Shown piece by piece: positions 46,624-58,883 of a DNA stretch of 64,000 nt (positions within the stretch are counted from its first letter, which is position 1; each line of letters opens with the position of its first letter). A program made the position numbers and the translations under genes. The DNA is taken from assembly GCA_047967505.1 (NCBI GenBank), contig CM106539.1; one strand, written 5' to 3'. Source of the stretch: Dipteris shenzhenensis. Lineage: Eukaryota; Polypodiophyta; Polypodiopsida; Gleicheniales. The notes below the pieces were generated by a model. It ran no database searches and was not told the origin of the DNA. It worked only from the letters and a program-made list of their open reading frames with translations.

Positions 46624-46879
46624 AGTTTGAGAAGTTGGCAAGGGAAATTGTCTTTCAATTTGTTCTTATGTTAGATAGTGAACAACGTTGATTCCTTCAT
46701 TGAGAACCTTTTAGTGATAATGCACTTCAATTGTATCAACGTGTACCTACCTAATCAGGGTTAATGTATCCATGAAAATTGTGATTTGTTCTCTTGTGAT
46801 ACTTTAGTCGATAATCCCATATACTTCTCAAGTATCTTTTTGTTGAAAACTCTTTTAAAGTACCTTGAGAACTCTTTTT

Positions 46880-47075
46880 GCTGATTGAAACCGAGTTCTT
46901 TTAGAAATTTGCATGGATTGACTAAGTACACCAAATGACCAAGAGATGTTTAGCCTTGTGTTTGTTAAATAAATCAAGTTGCCAATAAGTTATTGAAACT
47001 AATGAAGACTTTTTTTTTGGAATTTTGTGTGTTGACTAAGTACACCAAATATCTCATAAAGAAAGTCTTACAAAA
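46880..47075 (-). pseudogene. copia pol remnant, end of the reverse-transcriptase region
   Basis: On the minus strand near 46890-47005 the frames give an ITYWQLDLFNKHK-like string equivalent to copia RQLIGSLIYLTNTRPDI, followed by LSQSMQ. The last part is duplicated near 47030 (TTGACTAAGTACACCAAAT at 46918 and 47033). It is frame-shifted and non-functional. It belongs to the same family as 48020-48830. Confidence 0.6.
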
Positions 47076-47587
47076 ATATTTGAGAGACCTGGCATGATTG
47101 TCATTGTCTAGATCTAAGGGTGCTTTCATCTCTTTTGGTCTTGTATCTTGTCCTTCTAGTACTTGTTACATGAATCCTTGTGATTCTATATTGTTATGGC
47201 AAAAGTTGCATTTGTCTCCTACACTTTGACGTATGTCAGGGTCTACTAACTTTGTTTGCAAACATATTTTGTTCAAAAACTTGGTTGCTTTTCTTGTTGA
47301 TCGTTGACCTTTTTCATGGTCTTGTCCTCATATAGCTTGATTCATGTCTTGTATTTCTACAAGATTTGACTATGTGTGCCAATAGATGTTGGTGGTGCTC
47401 TTTGGTAGAGGCTTAGTACATCTTGTCAAAACCCTATTCTTGAATCTGATAGTGGTGCCCACTCTTGAACTCTCTACCAAAGCCAAGCGTGAGGTGATGG
47501 ACCTAGTAGGGAAGAACATGTAGCTACAGCATGCCCTGCAGTAGTGCAGTAGTCAACAGAAGGCCTTTGAAGCTCATATATAAAGTG

Positions 47588-47590
<3 letters not shown>

Positions 47591-47638
<48 letters not shown>
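47591..47638 (+). repeat. (AG)n microsatellite
   Basis: An uninterrupted AG run of about 48 bases, preceded by CATATATAAAGTGG, a TATA-like sequence. Confidence 0.95.
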
Positions 47639-47639
<1 letters not shown>

Positions 47640-47737
47640 ATATGATGTAGCTACTTGTACACTATGTTGTATTGAACATAATCATGAATATATAAATGAG
47701 AACCCTTAGGGTTTGTCCCTAATGCCCTTAAGGTGGT

Positions 47738-48010
47738 ATGGTGCAATTTACACCATCCTCAACACCCTTTTGAAATTGCATTGGGTAAGTACGGGGGTGC
47801 ATGTACAAGATCTTTTGATGAATTTTTTTTGGTGCATATGATAGCATCCAAAATTGAAAAGAAAACAAAAAGAATCACAGTATTATGTGCATATGTGAGC
47901 ACAGTTGATTGTGTAGTGAAAGCATGTACCATGAGTACAACTTATGATCTTGTACATAAACAAGAATTTCCTCCTCTTAAGTTGTGGGTCATTCGAAGTA
48001 AAGAGAAAGG
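47738..48010. repeat. second copy of the copia 3'-end segment
   Basis: Related to 46236-46623: GTGCAATTTACACCATCCTCA here and GTGCAATTTACAACATTCTT there. The 95-codon plus-strand frame it contains is therefore repeat sequence, not a gene. Confidence 0.6.
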
Positions 48011-48019
48011 AAATGTGTA

Positions 48020-48830
48020 GAAAGTAAAGTCCACTTGGATCAGAGATTGGTTGATCAAAATATGGCTACGTACTTGACTGCATGTATGGTTGCATGTTGA
48101 ACATGTCATGAGTCACCATGGACTGTGTACCTACTCTAAAGAAGAGGCATCTAGATATATTTTTTGCTCGTGATTGTTAAATAAATCAAGTCAATAAGTT
48201 ATTGAAACTAATGATGATTTGTATCAAGCCTTGTCATGTGTATGACAATTTGATATTAGTTTCCATAGGATTTGGGAAGAGGCTTGTATTTGTGTAACTA
48301 AAACTATCAAAGAGCCTTTGGGCATATCCGCCATGTGGGAGCATGAATCCATTTTTATCTCTCCATATTTCTATACCTACAAAATAATCCATATCATCAC
48401 GTCAAATTTTGATGTAAGCTGGCCTTTGACCTATGAAATAAGGTGTCTCATTAGAACTAGTGATAATACATAAAGTACATCAAGAATAATGTCTTTTGTT
48501 GTCTTTTTAATGTGAAGTGTTGGATCTAAGTCCAATGGTTGAAATATCATTACAAGACAATGATTGTGAATTCTTGCATTTAAAGCATGTGGTGCCTGTT
48601 TCATCCCATAAAGAGATTTTTCTCCAATTCTTAGAAGTTCTTTTCCATGCCTTTGACTACATACCCTGCAAAATATGTCACATATATCTCTTCAACTAGG
48701 AATCCTTGAGAAAAGTATCCTTAACATCCATCTGATGGACAAGCTGACCAAAGCCTGAAGTAAGGACAATCACCATTTTGATACTTGTCATCTTTGTTAT
48801 CCAGTTTGCTATGTGGTCAAAGAAAACAAT
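48020..48830 (-). pseudogene. Ty1/copia reverse transcriptase remnant
   Basis: Reading the minus strand from 48830, copia landmarks appear in order. These are VHQMDVKDTFLKD (normally VHQMDVKTAFLNGDL), an ELEKNL/LYGMKQAPHA-like string spread over two frames, then MDYFVGIEIWRDKNGFML, YAQRLFDSF, NPMETNIKLS and a broken IYLT string near 48190. Stops (for example after FLKDS) and frameshifts rule out function. The YVDD catalytic motif is not readable. In copia elements this domain copies the element RNA into DNA. Confidence 0.8.
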
Positions 48831-49459
48831 GTTATCATGAATTTTTGTCATGGTTGTGTGATTTTATGTAAAAATATCCCATTGAGAAATGTTAATGCTT
48901 GAAGATGTATCTTTCAATATGACAAATCTTTTTGTACAACAAAATTGACTTGTCATCAATCATGATCAAGATATTGCTAAATAGTAAAAATAAGACAAAA
49001 CTTGGGACAAGAGTTATAGTTTTGCAAAATAGATCCAAAATAGTAAAAATAGAGTCAAAATTTGGGATTGAAAATGTGACACAATACCATTTGGAAATGT
49101 TGGATCTGATGTGTTGGAGAGCTTGGTGAAAACTGTGCTCAATCCTAATATGCATTCATCCAGTTATATTGATTTCTCTAGATAATTTTGCAATGACTAG
49201 CCTTGGAAATGATCTCCAATGATAGGGCTAATGTGATGGAAAATTTATGCAAGACTTGAGCTTTGAATCTGTGAAACTTGGGCTTAGACAAGGTTGAGTT
49301 TTTACCTAATTTGAGAAATTTTTTATCCCTCAAAGTTATGTCAAAAAATGGCCAAGGGTTCACATTAGTCTTTAGTGTGAATGTGATTTCATTTAAGGAA
49401 TATTCTAAGAAAATGCCCTGATGACTTGGCACTACATCTTGTATGGTACATGAGGTGTC

Positions 49460-49504
<45 letters not shown>

Positions 49505-50170
49505 ATACAACAAACAAAATAAAAATTCAAGGTCATTGTGATCCCATTAAATAAAATCTAGAGCTCTTCAATCACCCCAATTGTCAAAAAAAATTCTTCC
49601 ATAACCTTAAGCTTGGTGGAAGAATTCTATGTGCATGTGCAACACAAATTTTTCATTATTTGTGGGGCCTTCACATTGCATGCAGCACCACATATTACAA
49701 ATTTATTTTCATTATTATTTCGTTGCTACATATTCAAGCACCTAGAGGCGTAATGGGGCTGCATTAGTCCATGTCCATCATTTCTAGCCCAATATTGGTT
49801 TTATATTAGTAGAACCTACATTGGACAAAGACATTTTCAATCTCGAGTTTGATGAACATAGTCCTCATAGGAATACTCCTCTGGTAAGGTGGAATTATTT
49901 TCATGTATCCCATTCATTTTCCCTCTCTATAGATGCTTAAGACACATGCAAATAGGGCCCGTTATCCTAAATCCAACAAGCAAATCTTAATTCTAGTGTT
50001 TTGTATCAAAAAACTTAAGCATTATATTTTGGTCAATCTTTTGTACTCATTGTAAGTGATAGTCAAGCAAAGAAAGTGCTCTAGTGCATGATGATCTTCA
50101 TCTATTTGGGATGTTCTGCCTTAATCGTGCTCACATAATCCTTTCCATTGTCTGTCATTCTCTCGCTTCC
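48831..50170. other. AT-rich stretch with a (GT)n run and a probable LTR end
   Basis: A (GT)n run of about 40 bases lies at 49461-49502. The last few hundred bases before 50174 are probably an LTR, because a primer-binding site follows, but its left end was not found. Confidence 0.45.
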
Positions 50171-50176
50171 AACATT

Positions 50177-50188
50177 TGGTATCAAAGC
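50177..50188 (+). other. retroelement primer-binding site
   Basis: TGGTATCAAAGC follows ...AACA at 50171-50174, the usual LTR-CA end. It is one base from TGGTATCAGAGC, the plant initiator-Met tRNA complement used by most copia elements. Confidence 0.6.
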
Positions 50189-50229
50189 ATGTTGCTCTTT
50201 AGAATGAATAAAATGGCATAAACATGATA

Positions 50230-51050
50230 TTTTGATAGTGATGCATCCTATCAAAGTTCCCACTTCCCATATGACCACTATTAGGTGTGGTTGCATTAGC
50301 TGCATTTTATGGATGGAACGTCCATCAGCTGTTGTGGGCATTATAACTGCATTCTTAAAAAGCGACCTTCAAGAAATGGTTTATGTTTCTCATCCCATTG
50401 GTTTCATGTACCTAGCCAAGAACACAAGATTTGTACATTGAAGAAAGCCTTGTATGGCTTGAAGCAGGCTCCTAGAGCTTGCTATGGCAAAATTGAAGCC
50501 TTTTTTACTAGCTAGGGCATGCAAAATAGTATGCATGAGAGCACCCTCTACATCAAGAAAGAAAGGAGGGGGGAAAGGAGACGGGGGGAAAGAGGGGGGG
50601 GTGGGGGAGGTCATATTATTGTCCTATATGTTGATGACATGATACTTATTCTTAGAAATCCGCAAAAAATAGCAAGTTTTAATGCAGAATTATAGCAAAT
50701 ATTTGAAATCACTCATTCAGGGCTGCTTGGGCATTGGTTTATTGCAATCCAAATATATTGGAAACTATTGGAATGGTTCATATTTCAAAATTTCAAGCCC
50801 ATTCAACTCGTATGGAGCCAAGGCTTAAGCTGTCCATTCATTTCAGGTAGACTATGGGATTCCTCATTTACTTGCATAACACATGGCCTGAAATTCAGTT
50901 ATGTGCATAGCCATAAGAATTTACATTGGCGTGTGAGCGAATACTTTCAAGGTACTAGGTCTGTTATTTCCCAAGGGGGGTGAGTTGCATATACATTCTT
51001 ACAATGATTCGCATTACACTGTGTCCAAGAGTATGATAGAATGACAATTT
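50230..51050 (+). pseudogene. Ty1/copia reverse transcriptase remnant, plus strand
   Basis: Landmarks in order: AFLKSDLQEMVYVSHPIGF, LKKALYGLKQAPRACYGKIE (50435-50500), a VLYVDDM-type catalytic segment split between frames near 50615-50640, HWRVSEYFQGTR (normally HW-x-x-x-x-RYLKGTR) near 50925, then LLFPKGGELHIHSYNDSHY, the start of the RNase H domain. At least four frame changes and an inserted G-rich tract (50565-50610) break it. The reverse-transcriptase homology starts only about 50 bp after a primer-binding site, so gag, protease, integrase and early RT are deleted. Confidence 0.85.
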
Positions 51051-53140
51051 CCCAAGCTATTACAATATTCACATTTGACCCCTCTATTGGATAGGCTAGA
51101 TGAGCGTACTTGTGGGGGATAATATAAAATAAATAACTAGGATGATGTGGCAAGAATCATTGTGCCAACCCTCCAATTGTCCTCCTCGGTAGATTATGTG
51201 CTTTACACACTCGTGTCCAAGAGGATGATAGAATGACAAATTTCCAAGCTATTATCGGTGTTAGATCTTGGTATGTCATACTACCAGAAGTGGAGATGCA
51301 AATACAAGCTATCTCTTGGCTTTACTTTGAACTCACATTAATCTTTGGTAAGGTCAACTTTGTAGTTGCCCAATCAATGGTAGGGATCATCCGTGGACCT
51401 TTAATCACACATGTTGCCTTCAAGGGGGTTTACTAAGGCTTTGCAACTCTTTAAATAGATTTCCATTGGTAATTACTAATTTTGTAAGATAGGTCTCGAA
51501 ATCTCCATTTCACTTAATTCTTGCATAGATTTCCATTCATAGGCCACGAAGTTTTTATTGTTACTATCACTCTACTCTCTATAGCCTTTTCTAAGGTTTG
51601 TTCTACAATTTCATACTATAGAAGACATCAAAGTTTGCTTAGAAGAATCCTTGGCCTTTACAATTCTACATGTTTGAATAACCCTTGTAAGAGTCGTCCT
51701 ATTGAGGAATCTTTTGCACTAACCAAGAGAGATTCATCTCACCCTTCATTCACATCTATAAGACATTCATGACTCCATCACTAAGGAAACCATAGCAATT
51801 ACACACCCCATTGACAGGTGTTGGTGCATTGATTATGTGAGCCGGTTGCACTTCAAATGAAACTTTGGTACCATGCTATCATTCCAAGGACCTTCAAACA
51901 TTTTTCCTCAATAAAACTTGGTCAACCACATTAGTTCACTTTGTATCATACTATCCTCTTTGTATATTACAATAAAATTCAATGTTTACATGATACAAGT
52001 AAAGGAACATCTTTTCTTTGGTCATGGCTACCTTTAATCCATCAATGGTGAGGTTACCTTGATGGTATTAACAATGGCATTGTATTTGAGATGTAGGGTT
52101 GAATTTCACTAGGCAACAAATGGAATACAAAGACAACATCCTTTCATTTGTTTTGCCTTTTATAACCCGATATTTACTTACACATGTTGTCTAACCTCCA
52201 TCCGTCATTCACTATTTCATTCAACACCTCGACTTCATTTAACAACTCCAAACCCCAATAGGATCGTAAAAAATGTTGACACCAAAGAGTGAGAACAAGT
52301 GTACTAAGCTTGAAGAGGATTTTTGAAAGTACAAAGGGCTCACAACGTCACCTTTGGTGGCATTGGATACAATGGAGGCAATATGGTTTTTAGCAAATGG
52401 GTGCATGCTAGTTTTGGTTCTACTCCTATGAACAATTGGTTACAAAAAATGCATAAAAAACAATGGTGGTCCCAATCCAACACGAGCTAGCATTTAGTTT
52501 CACATTTTCCATACACTATATACCGAGGCCACTTATAAATTGTGTTCCACATCCCAAAGGCATCTCAATCATGTGAACGCTTGAACCTAGGACCTTGTAA
52601 GCTTCTCTTCACCCATCTTGCCACAAGTTGTTACTGTTATGAGTTAAGAACCATGGACATCCTACCTCCAAGGGATTTCAAAAAGCATCCTCATAGATAG
52701 GTGTTTTGTTCTCTTCCTCATAAGTTCCTACTTTTGCCCCTTCACAAACTATTAAGACTACCATACACATTCATCCAAACAATTGCTTAAGGTGCGTAAG
52801 GGAGTCGCATACATTACAACCTTCCAATGAATAGTGTACCTCCCAAAGATCTCAACCCATTATGATGAACGAAGTCAAATGCAATAAACAAAAATAGCTT
52901 AAGTACTTTTCATATCCTATCTATTTTCATTTCAATCCTAACAATACCGCTATAGATAGAGATTTGTCTCAAAAAATAGTCCATCTTAAGGAGACTAAGA
53001 CTTGTTAAGATGGCTAAGAAGTTCTTAGCAGTGTCAAAGTTACTAGAAAGTACCTATCAAAACCCTCCAAGAGGAGTTGCACACGTCCATCCAAGAGCAT
53101 ATAGCAACTTATAGAAGTATAGGGCATGGATAACAAATGG
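51051..53140. other. intergenic or decayed element sequence
   Basis: A 45-bp piece (GTGTCCAAGAGNATGATAGA) is repeated at about 51022 and 51212. Frames at 51233-51436 and 51521-51772 (plus) have no recognisable domain. The rest is AT-rich and uninformative. Confidence 0.4.
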
Positions 53141-53149
53141 AATCAAGTG

Positions 53150-54110
53150 TAAAGCTTGCCGAAAAGCTTCAAACTTTGGTCGTGGAAGTGCTTTGAAGAA
53201 TATATCTGCCACATTGTCTTGTGTCGAATATCAAACAAGTGAATATCCCTTTGTTGACAGTCCTCTTTGACATAGTGATGATGAACCTCAACTCGCTTAG
53301 TACGTGCATGAAACACTGGCTTCCATGCAATGGCAAAGCACTCTGATTGTCACAATAGATGATTAGGGGAGATGCCTAACCAACACCCAAAATCTGCAAG
53401 TAGCTTCCATAGCCAGACATGTGGGCCTTAAAGTGATCAACACTGCTTATAGCATGCTTGCCTTAGAGCAAGTCACACAACTGCTGAATGCTATTCTGAT
53501 GTGTTAAATCCAACTTGGATTTCATCGCACTCATCCAGTCTTTGTTCTCAAAAGCGTCTTTGTAACACCATGGCAATGTCCTGCAAGTGACAGAGGCGGT
53601 CCTCATGTGGCCAAACAAATGTTAAGCGTGCACGCTTGTTGTCCTTTTAGATATCTAAAAACCATCTAGGAGCTCTTTTCTGATGTCTTATAACAGCCCT
53701 CTCTTCACTGCTTCATTCGTGGTGGCCTGATCAATGGGAGGCTTATTAGGTTGTAAATCAGATTCAATATGTGGTTGTAAAGCACCTGCTTGTGGCTAAG
53801 TTGAAGCGTCTGTGGGCCCATCAAAACTTGATGCGGACTTGAAGAAAGGTAATAATGTGTATCAAATATGTCAGAAGTAAATAGTTGGTTGTGTTTTACA
53901 GCCCAACAAAGGCATCACAGACTTTTTGGCAAAATAATGATAACCTTTCTTGAACTAGGCTAACATAACCTGTACCCTTTGCTTTCGGAGTATCCAATAA
54001 AAACGCAGTTGGCATCCTTATTCTCAAGCTTATGTCGAAGCTGAAATGAAACATGTCACAACAAAAATGCTCCAAAACATGCTGGAATGCACAGGGCGGG
54101 GACCTCAGCT
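53150..54110 (-). pseudogene. Ty1/copia integrase-RT-RNase H remnant, minus strand
   Basis: From 54090 downwards: an integrase C-terminal string (HVFGAFLL, then DANCVFIGYSESKGYRL, typical of copia KCIFLGYSxxSKAYRL), then near 53570 EDAFENKDWMSAMKSKLD (start of the RT domain), then from 53375 IIYCDNQSAL with VFHARTKRVEVHHHYVKE and DIHLFDIRHK, which are RNase H motifs. The main RT body between about 53400 and 53480 is missing. Stops and shifts are frequent. The element is dead and internally deleted. Confidence 0.85.
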
Positions 54111-54112
54111 CC

Positions 54113-54124
54113 GCTCTGATAGCA
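54113..54124 (-). other. retroelement primer-binding site
   Basis: The minus strand reads TGCTATCAGAGC, one change from the copia consensus TGGTATCAGAGC. It lies immediately upstream (in element sense) of the integrase remnant. An LTR probably occupies 54126 to about 54430, but its outer end is not resolved. Confidence 0.55.
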
Positions 54125-54430
54125 ATGTCAGATTGGTGGGAAGCAATGGAGCAAGAAAATCAGAGCTAGAGAGCCATAAATGAGCTACGTAAGTTATTAC
54201 AGTAGCACAAGAGGGCAAGAGTACAAGTGAGTGATGGTATAGGACTTTTAGTCTGACGCTTAAGCCCTTGCTCGATCAACCCATGGAGCAAATTTTTAAG
54301 TTATAAGGTTGGCTTGATGCTAATGAGCTGATAGTGCACAACATGCGCACTAGCGCACACAATAGCCTACAAGGCCATAGCAAGAGCTAAAGTACCTATC
54401 AGATGGCAGTCAAATTGACGCAAGCATCTC

Positions 54431-55133
54431 CTATCTAGTGCCCTTCTTTAACAGTGAATGTCCTCCAAGACTTCATGAAAGCAAGACAAGTGTCTGCCTA
54501 CAACCAAAGAAGGTCATGTAAATTTCCTCAACTCCAAGCAAGAGAGACCATATACATCGGAGCATGGGATGCAACATATGTAGACATAGATCCCTTCAAA
54601 GGAAGCATTGCCAAAAAATCTGTGGGAATGCATCCTCTAAACCACAGTATGGCACACAATGATCATCATGAGGGATAATGCTGCAAAATACATAGCTTAC
54701 ATACAAAATGTGCTTCAATGGACAATTTTAATTTCAACTGCAGCTGTATCTCAGCATTATGGCAAAGTGGCTATCATGCTGAATGTCATTCCTGTTTTCC
54801 TACCTTTTGAGAACACTCACGGAAGAAGGTAAGAACTCGTGTTCTATTCAACATGCTTCAATTCTGACTTGTGATGACAAAAAAATTACATTACCAAAAG
54901 GGCATTCAGAGGATTTCGTACATTGGGAACCTTAGCAAAACTTGCTTTTACCTATTTCAAAATCAAAATTCAGCTATTGCAATGGGTCCATAGCCAGTAA
55001 AAAGTTGCTTGTGCTCCTTCACCATTTGATTCTTCAGTGAGCTATGTTCATGAGATTATGCCCCAACTTCCTGCAACTAGGGCTTAACTTTCAGTAACTA
55101 CTTCCAAATCATTTAACTTCAAGACTTGGCTCT
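54431..55133. other. no gene recognised; region beyond the translin stop
   Basis: The plus frame at 54454-54678 has no recognisable domain. Part of this stretch could be downstream flank of the translin gene. Confidence 0.35.
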
Positions 55134-55250
55134 CTGCACATGGTGGAAGAACATCCAAAAGTGGTAAAAGAGGTGAAAGAGTAAAAGACGTAAAAGGCTT
55201 TTCTGCACATGGTGGAAGAACTTCCAAAAGAGGTGTAAGAGTAAAGTCAA
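55134..55250 (+). repeat. 69-bp tandem duplication
   Basis: CTGCACATGGTGGAAGAAC begins both copies (55134 and 55203). It lies within the probable translin 3' untranslated region. Confidence 0.85.
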
Positions 55251-55303
55251 TGGTTGCCTAATTCTCCACCAGCATTTTTGGGCGTTACAATAAACCATGA
55301 AGC

Positions 55304-55793
55304 TTAAATATCTTGGCCACCCTTATTTGCTAAAGACTGCGTGGCTGCATCACTCAGAAGACCTCTGATCTTCACATCATATAAAACCTCTTCTACCTTT
55401 TTCAGGTCATATTTCATCCCTACACATCAGACAGACAGAATCATGCACCCACAGCAAGTTGTAATGCATAAACCGAAAATGGAATCTCTCTTGCCGTAAT
55501 AAGGTCTTGACACAATCACAAGGTGCCAGGTCTTTCAATTGTAGAACATGAACAAAAAACTGAAAATAGCAATCAATGTTGCAGGATAGATTAGCTATTT
55601 CATTACTTTAACAATCTTTTTAAAAAACGAGACACAGAAGTGACGAAGGCAACCCACCATCAAATCGTTTCCGGAGTGTGTCATTTCGAAGGTTCAGGAT
55701 ACGGAAAGCAGCATATAGATCAGTAAGAAAGACCGAGGCTCTCTTTGCACAGTCATAATCCCCCGAAGTAACCTGGTTCACCACATATCTTGG
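55304..55793 (-). CDS. TSN: translin, last two coding exons
   Basis: The penultimate exon (55793-55658) encodes PRYVVNQVTSGDYDCAKRAS, then FLTDLYAAFRILNLRNDTLR and KRFD. The last exon (55419-55304) encodes MKYDLKKVEEVLYDVKIRGL and ends QDI-stop. A 238-bp intron separates them (GATG/GTGGGT donor, TGTGTAG acceptor) and the split Gly codon joins correctly. This is the conserved C-terminal third of translin, an RNA- and single-stranded-DNA-binding protein that assembles with TRAX into the C3PO nuclease, known for clearing small-RNA passenger strands and tRNA processing fragments in other eukaryotes. The exon starts after a good TTTCTGGCAG acceptor, so upstream exons are expected, but none is recognised up to the window end. 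Either the gene has an intron longer than 8 kb filled with retroelements, or this is a 5'-truncated copy. Both exons are free of stops. Confidence 0.9.
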
Positions 55794-56488
55794 CTGCCAG
55801 AAACAGGGGTGTCAAAGAGAATCTCAATCCATTAATATAGCTTATATGAGATGTTCACATGAACAGAAACTTCGTCACAAACTAAAAAACCGAAAAGGAA
55901 ACCACAGTAAACTCATTGGAATATAGGACACCACACTTGTAGTATATGCTAAGTTCTGAAGCTTGCATGTAGGACTGTGGAAGCTAATTAGTGCAGACAT
56001 GCCAGGGATTAGTAGCTTGATTAGCTGGAAAGAATTAAATTGAATAATCATGCATGACACATGCCCACTGCCTCTAGATGTCAGTGGGTATTTATTTCCC
56101 TTTGAAATTGGGCTGTGTGCGCGCAAGATAGTACATGACACAAAGGCACTCAAAGGGCCTAGAGGAGCTCCTCAAGAAAGGTGACAAAAAAAGAGAATGC
56201 GTAGAGGCCCAGGAGATTCTATTCAATGGAGTTGAGGCAGGAGGGTTCGTGAGATTCGGCATTTTCAAGGAGACCCCGGCTGCTCCATAGTCTAGCCTTA
56301 ACAATTTACACACCCCCAGCTTGAACCAAACCCAGAAATTGGGCTGGGGTTTCAGCCCAACTTGGAGAGGGAAGAAGGGCGGGGGGGGGCAGACAGAAAG
56401 AAAAGCTGCCCCCTTGTGTAAGGCTTGCGCAAAATGAAAGAGAGCGTGAGCAAGAGTTGAGCAGAAGTAAAGCAGGGTAGAGAGTAAG

Positions 56489-56529
<41 letters not shown>

Positions 56530-57260
56530 ATGGAGTGCTGTGAGCACACTAATTGTGGAAATATATCTGTGCACGTACTGATGTTGATCTCGAGTTGCTT
56601 TCGTTTTACTGTATGTGTCATTGTTTGATGAGTGGTGCAGACAACTAGAAGAAGATGAAGAAAACAGAGCTGAGCAAGAAGAATGTAAGAGAGGAACACA
56701 TTCGAAGAAAGGGAGTGAGGGAGAAAGTATAAAGGGAGCAAGGGAGAAGAGCCTTGAAATAGATTAGGCAATGGTTTAGCCCTAATGTGCTAAAACACTG
56801 CCTAGTGCTAACTCCTACTACCTTAGCCCATTTCCCCCCCTACTACAGCCCCATTGGTGGTACACAAGAGAAGGCTAGAAATGAGCCACACCTCATATTT
56901 TTGTGGCCATAACGAGAAGCTTGACCAAACCCCCTCATCATTAGGCGGCAACCACATAGCTGCAAGGGCCAACTCCACTCCATGGACCAACAGCATAAGG
57001 GAAGAACGCCTCCACCATCATTAACTTGGAGACGATTCACTAGTTGTTGCTAGCATAGAATAGCAGAAAAACTAGAGAGATACCCCCTTCCCTCCAATTG
57101 TTGCTACCTTGGGACCACAGTATAGAGAGTAAAATCACCACCCTTGTCACCACTGGCTAAACTTTCATCAAGCATGTTGAGGCAAAAGAAGTACTACCAA
57201 CAAATAGGTAGGGAGCCCCGCAAGGCATAGGGTGGCACCGGTGACTTTCAAGGGGCTAGT
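55794..57260. other. no exon recognised; AG microsatellite inside
   Basis: It lies upstream of the translin exon and may be intron. It holds an (AG)n run (56490-56527). Minus frames at 56092-56771 are largely Ser/Leu repeats derived from that run. Confidence 0.4.
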
Positions 57261-57267
57261 TCCATTA

Positions 57268-58130
57268 CTATTGCAGCAAGTAGATTGAGAAAAGAAGTAT
57301 GATGGTACCGATAAGCATGACAAGGCCTAGATAGCTCAAGATAGGATCCATCATGCAGTTGAAAGTGGTTGGTGCATTGGTTAACCCAAAGGGCATCACC
57401 AAAAGCTCGTACAATCCGAAAGTGGTCCGAAAAGTTGTCTTATGAACACCTTGAGGATGGATCCTTATCTGATGGTACCTGCTTTTCAAATCAATACGAC
57501 TAAGATCGTGGCTCCTTTTAGTCTGTCCAATATATTGTCTATACGACAGAGTGGAAACCTATTCTTGGCTGTCATTTTGTTGAGGGCTCTATAATCCACA
57601 CACATATGATAGGAGCCATCTCTCTTTTGAACTAGGAGCACACGTGAACAAAAGGGCGAGGAACTAGATCTGATGAAGTAGATCATGTACCTACGCCATA
57701 ATTTCTTCGGTCTGGGCTGCGCTCACACAATAAAGTAGCCGATTCCGGGGCTTGGAAGGAGCTCTATGACATGATCTTCTGGCCGCTCAGGAGGAAGCTC
57801 TCTTGGTAGAGAACATAAGAAACAATCTTTGAAAGATTCTAGAAACTGAATTTTTTCTTTTTCTTGAGGATTCACTTCCACTTGAGGTTCACCCTCCCTC
57901 TCTCTAATGAAAACCATGTGTGCAGAAATAGCCGATTTTCTTGATTTAGTAATAGAAATATTAGAAACAACTGTGACTCCTCCCGCCAAAGGCTTTGACG
58001 GGTCTTTTGACATTTTCTGCTCTCTCAAACCTAAAGGCTTTTCGAAACTAGGCAGCCATATGCAAAATGGAAACACTTACCCTCCTTCCGGAAGGCCTCA
58101 ATTTGTTCTGGTGTAAACTTTGGCTTCCCT
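57268..58130 (-). pseudogene. Ty3/gypsy pol remnant with zinc-knuckle stub
   Basis: From 58130 downwards: KPKFTPEQIEAFRKEGKCFH, which resembles the start of a gypsy gag zinc knuckle; then, after a deletion, [88 protein letters not shown] and [19 protein letters not shown]. This is the N-terminal half of a gypsy reverse transcriptase. It stops just before the YLDD catalytic motif. A stop after GYFIV and frame changes near 57486 and 57720 show it is dead. Confidence 0.92.
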
Positions 58131-58747
58131 TTATAGGGCTTCAATGAGTTGGAGGTCAACATCTCCTGATGTCACTCTACAAAGAGAGGGCCTTGCTTGT
58201 GGTGTGCCCTCACAGAGAGAGGTTAGGGTAGGGTACAAAGAGAGGGCCTTTGCTTGAGGGTGTGCCTGCCCCCGTGAGGGTAGTCTAGGGTAGGACAGGT
58301 ATGCCATCTTCGGCCCCCTTGCTCGTCCACATGCTGTCCCATGGCAGCCCTCATGTAAGCACATCTTGTTGCGCACTAGGGAGGCCTAGAGGTGGGGCCA
58401 GTAAAGCTTTCTTGCCAGGCCCTAGCAGCCCTTTGTAGGCTGAGGGAGGTCTGCTGGTCGGCCCATGGTAGGGCAGCAGGAGTCAGCCCTTGTAGAGGGG
58501 CAGTCAGGCCGGGAGACAGGGGCTGCAGCCCTTTTAGAGGGCTGTGCAGCAGCTCCTTTAGGCTGGAGGCCAGGCCGGCCAGTAGAGCCCTAATCAGGCT
58601 AGGCAGAGCAGGGTGCAGCCCTCCTTATAGGGCCTTGGAGGAGCCCCTTATGGGGCAGACCAGGTCGGCCCACCTAGGGGCAGGAGTCAGCCCCTAAAGC
58701 AGGGGGTCAGTCAGTCTGTTACAACCTACTAGGAGGAGAGGGCAGGC

Positions 58748-58755
58748 TATATATA
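58748..58755 (+). promoter_or_regulatory. TATA box of LTR A
   Basis: GGCTATATATAGGCC lies about 230 bp before the LTR end, the position expected for an LTR promoter. Confidence 0.5.
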
Positions 58756-58882
58756 GGCCCCCTTCCCTCATTGTTGTTCATCTCAGTGTGGTGCCTCTTG
58801 AGCAGCAGTCGTTTGTGGAGAGGTTTTCCCCAGCATTTCCTGAGATCACTTGCAGTTCTCTCACTTTGCTGTGGGTGAGGTT

Positions 58883-58883
<1 letters not shown>

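Noticed and set aside
47733-48020. 95-codon ORF as a gene
   Set aside because: The same sequence, diverged, lies at 46236-46623 beside another copia remnant, so it is element 3' sequence.
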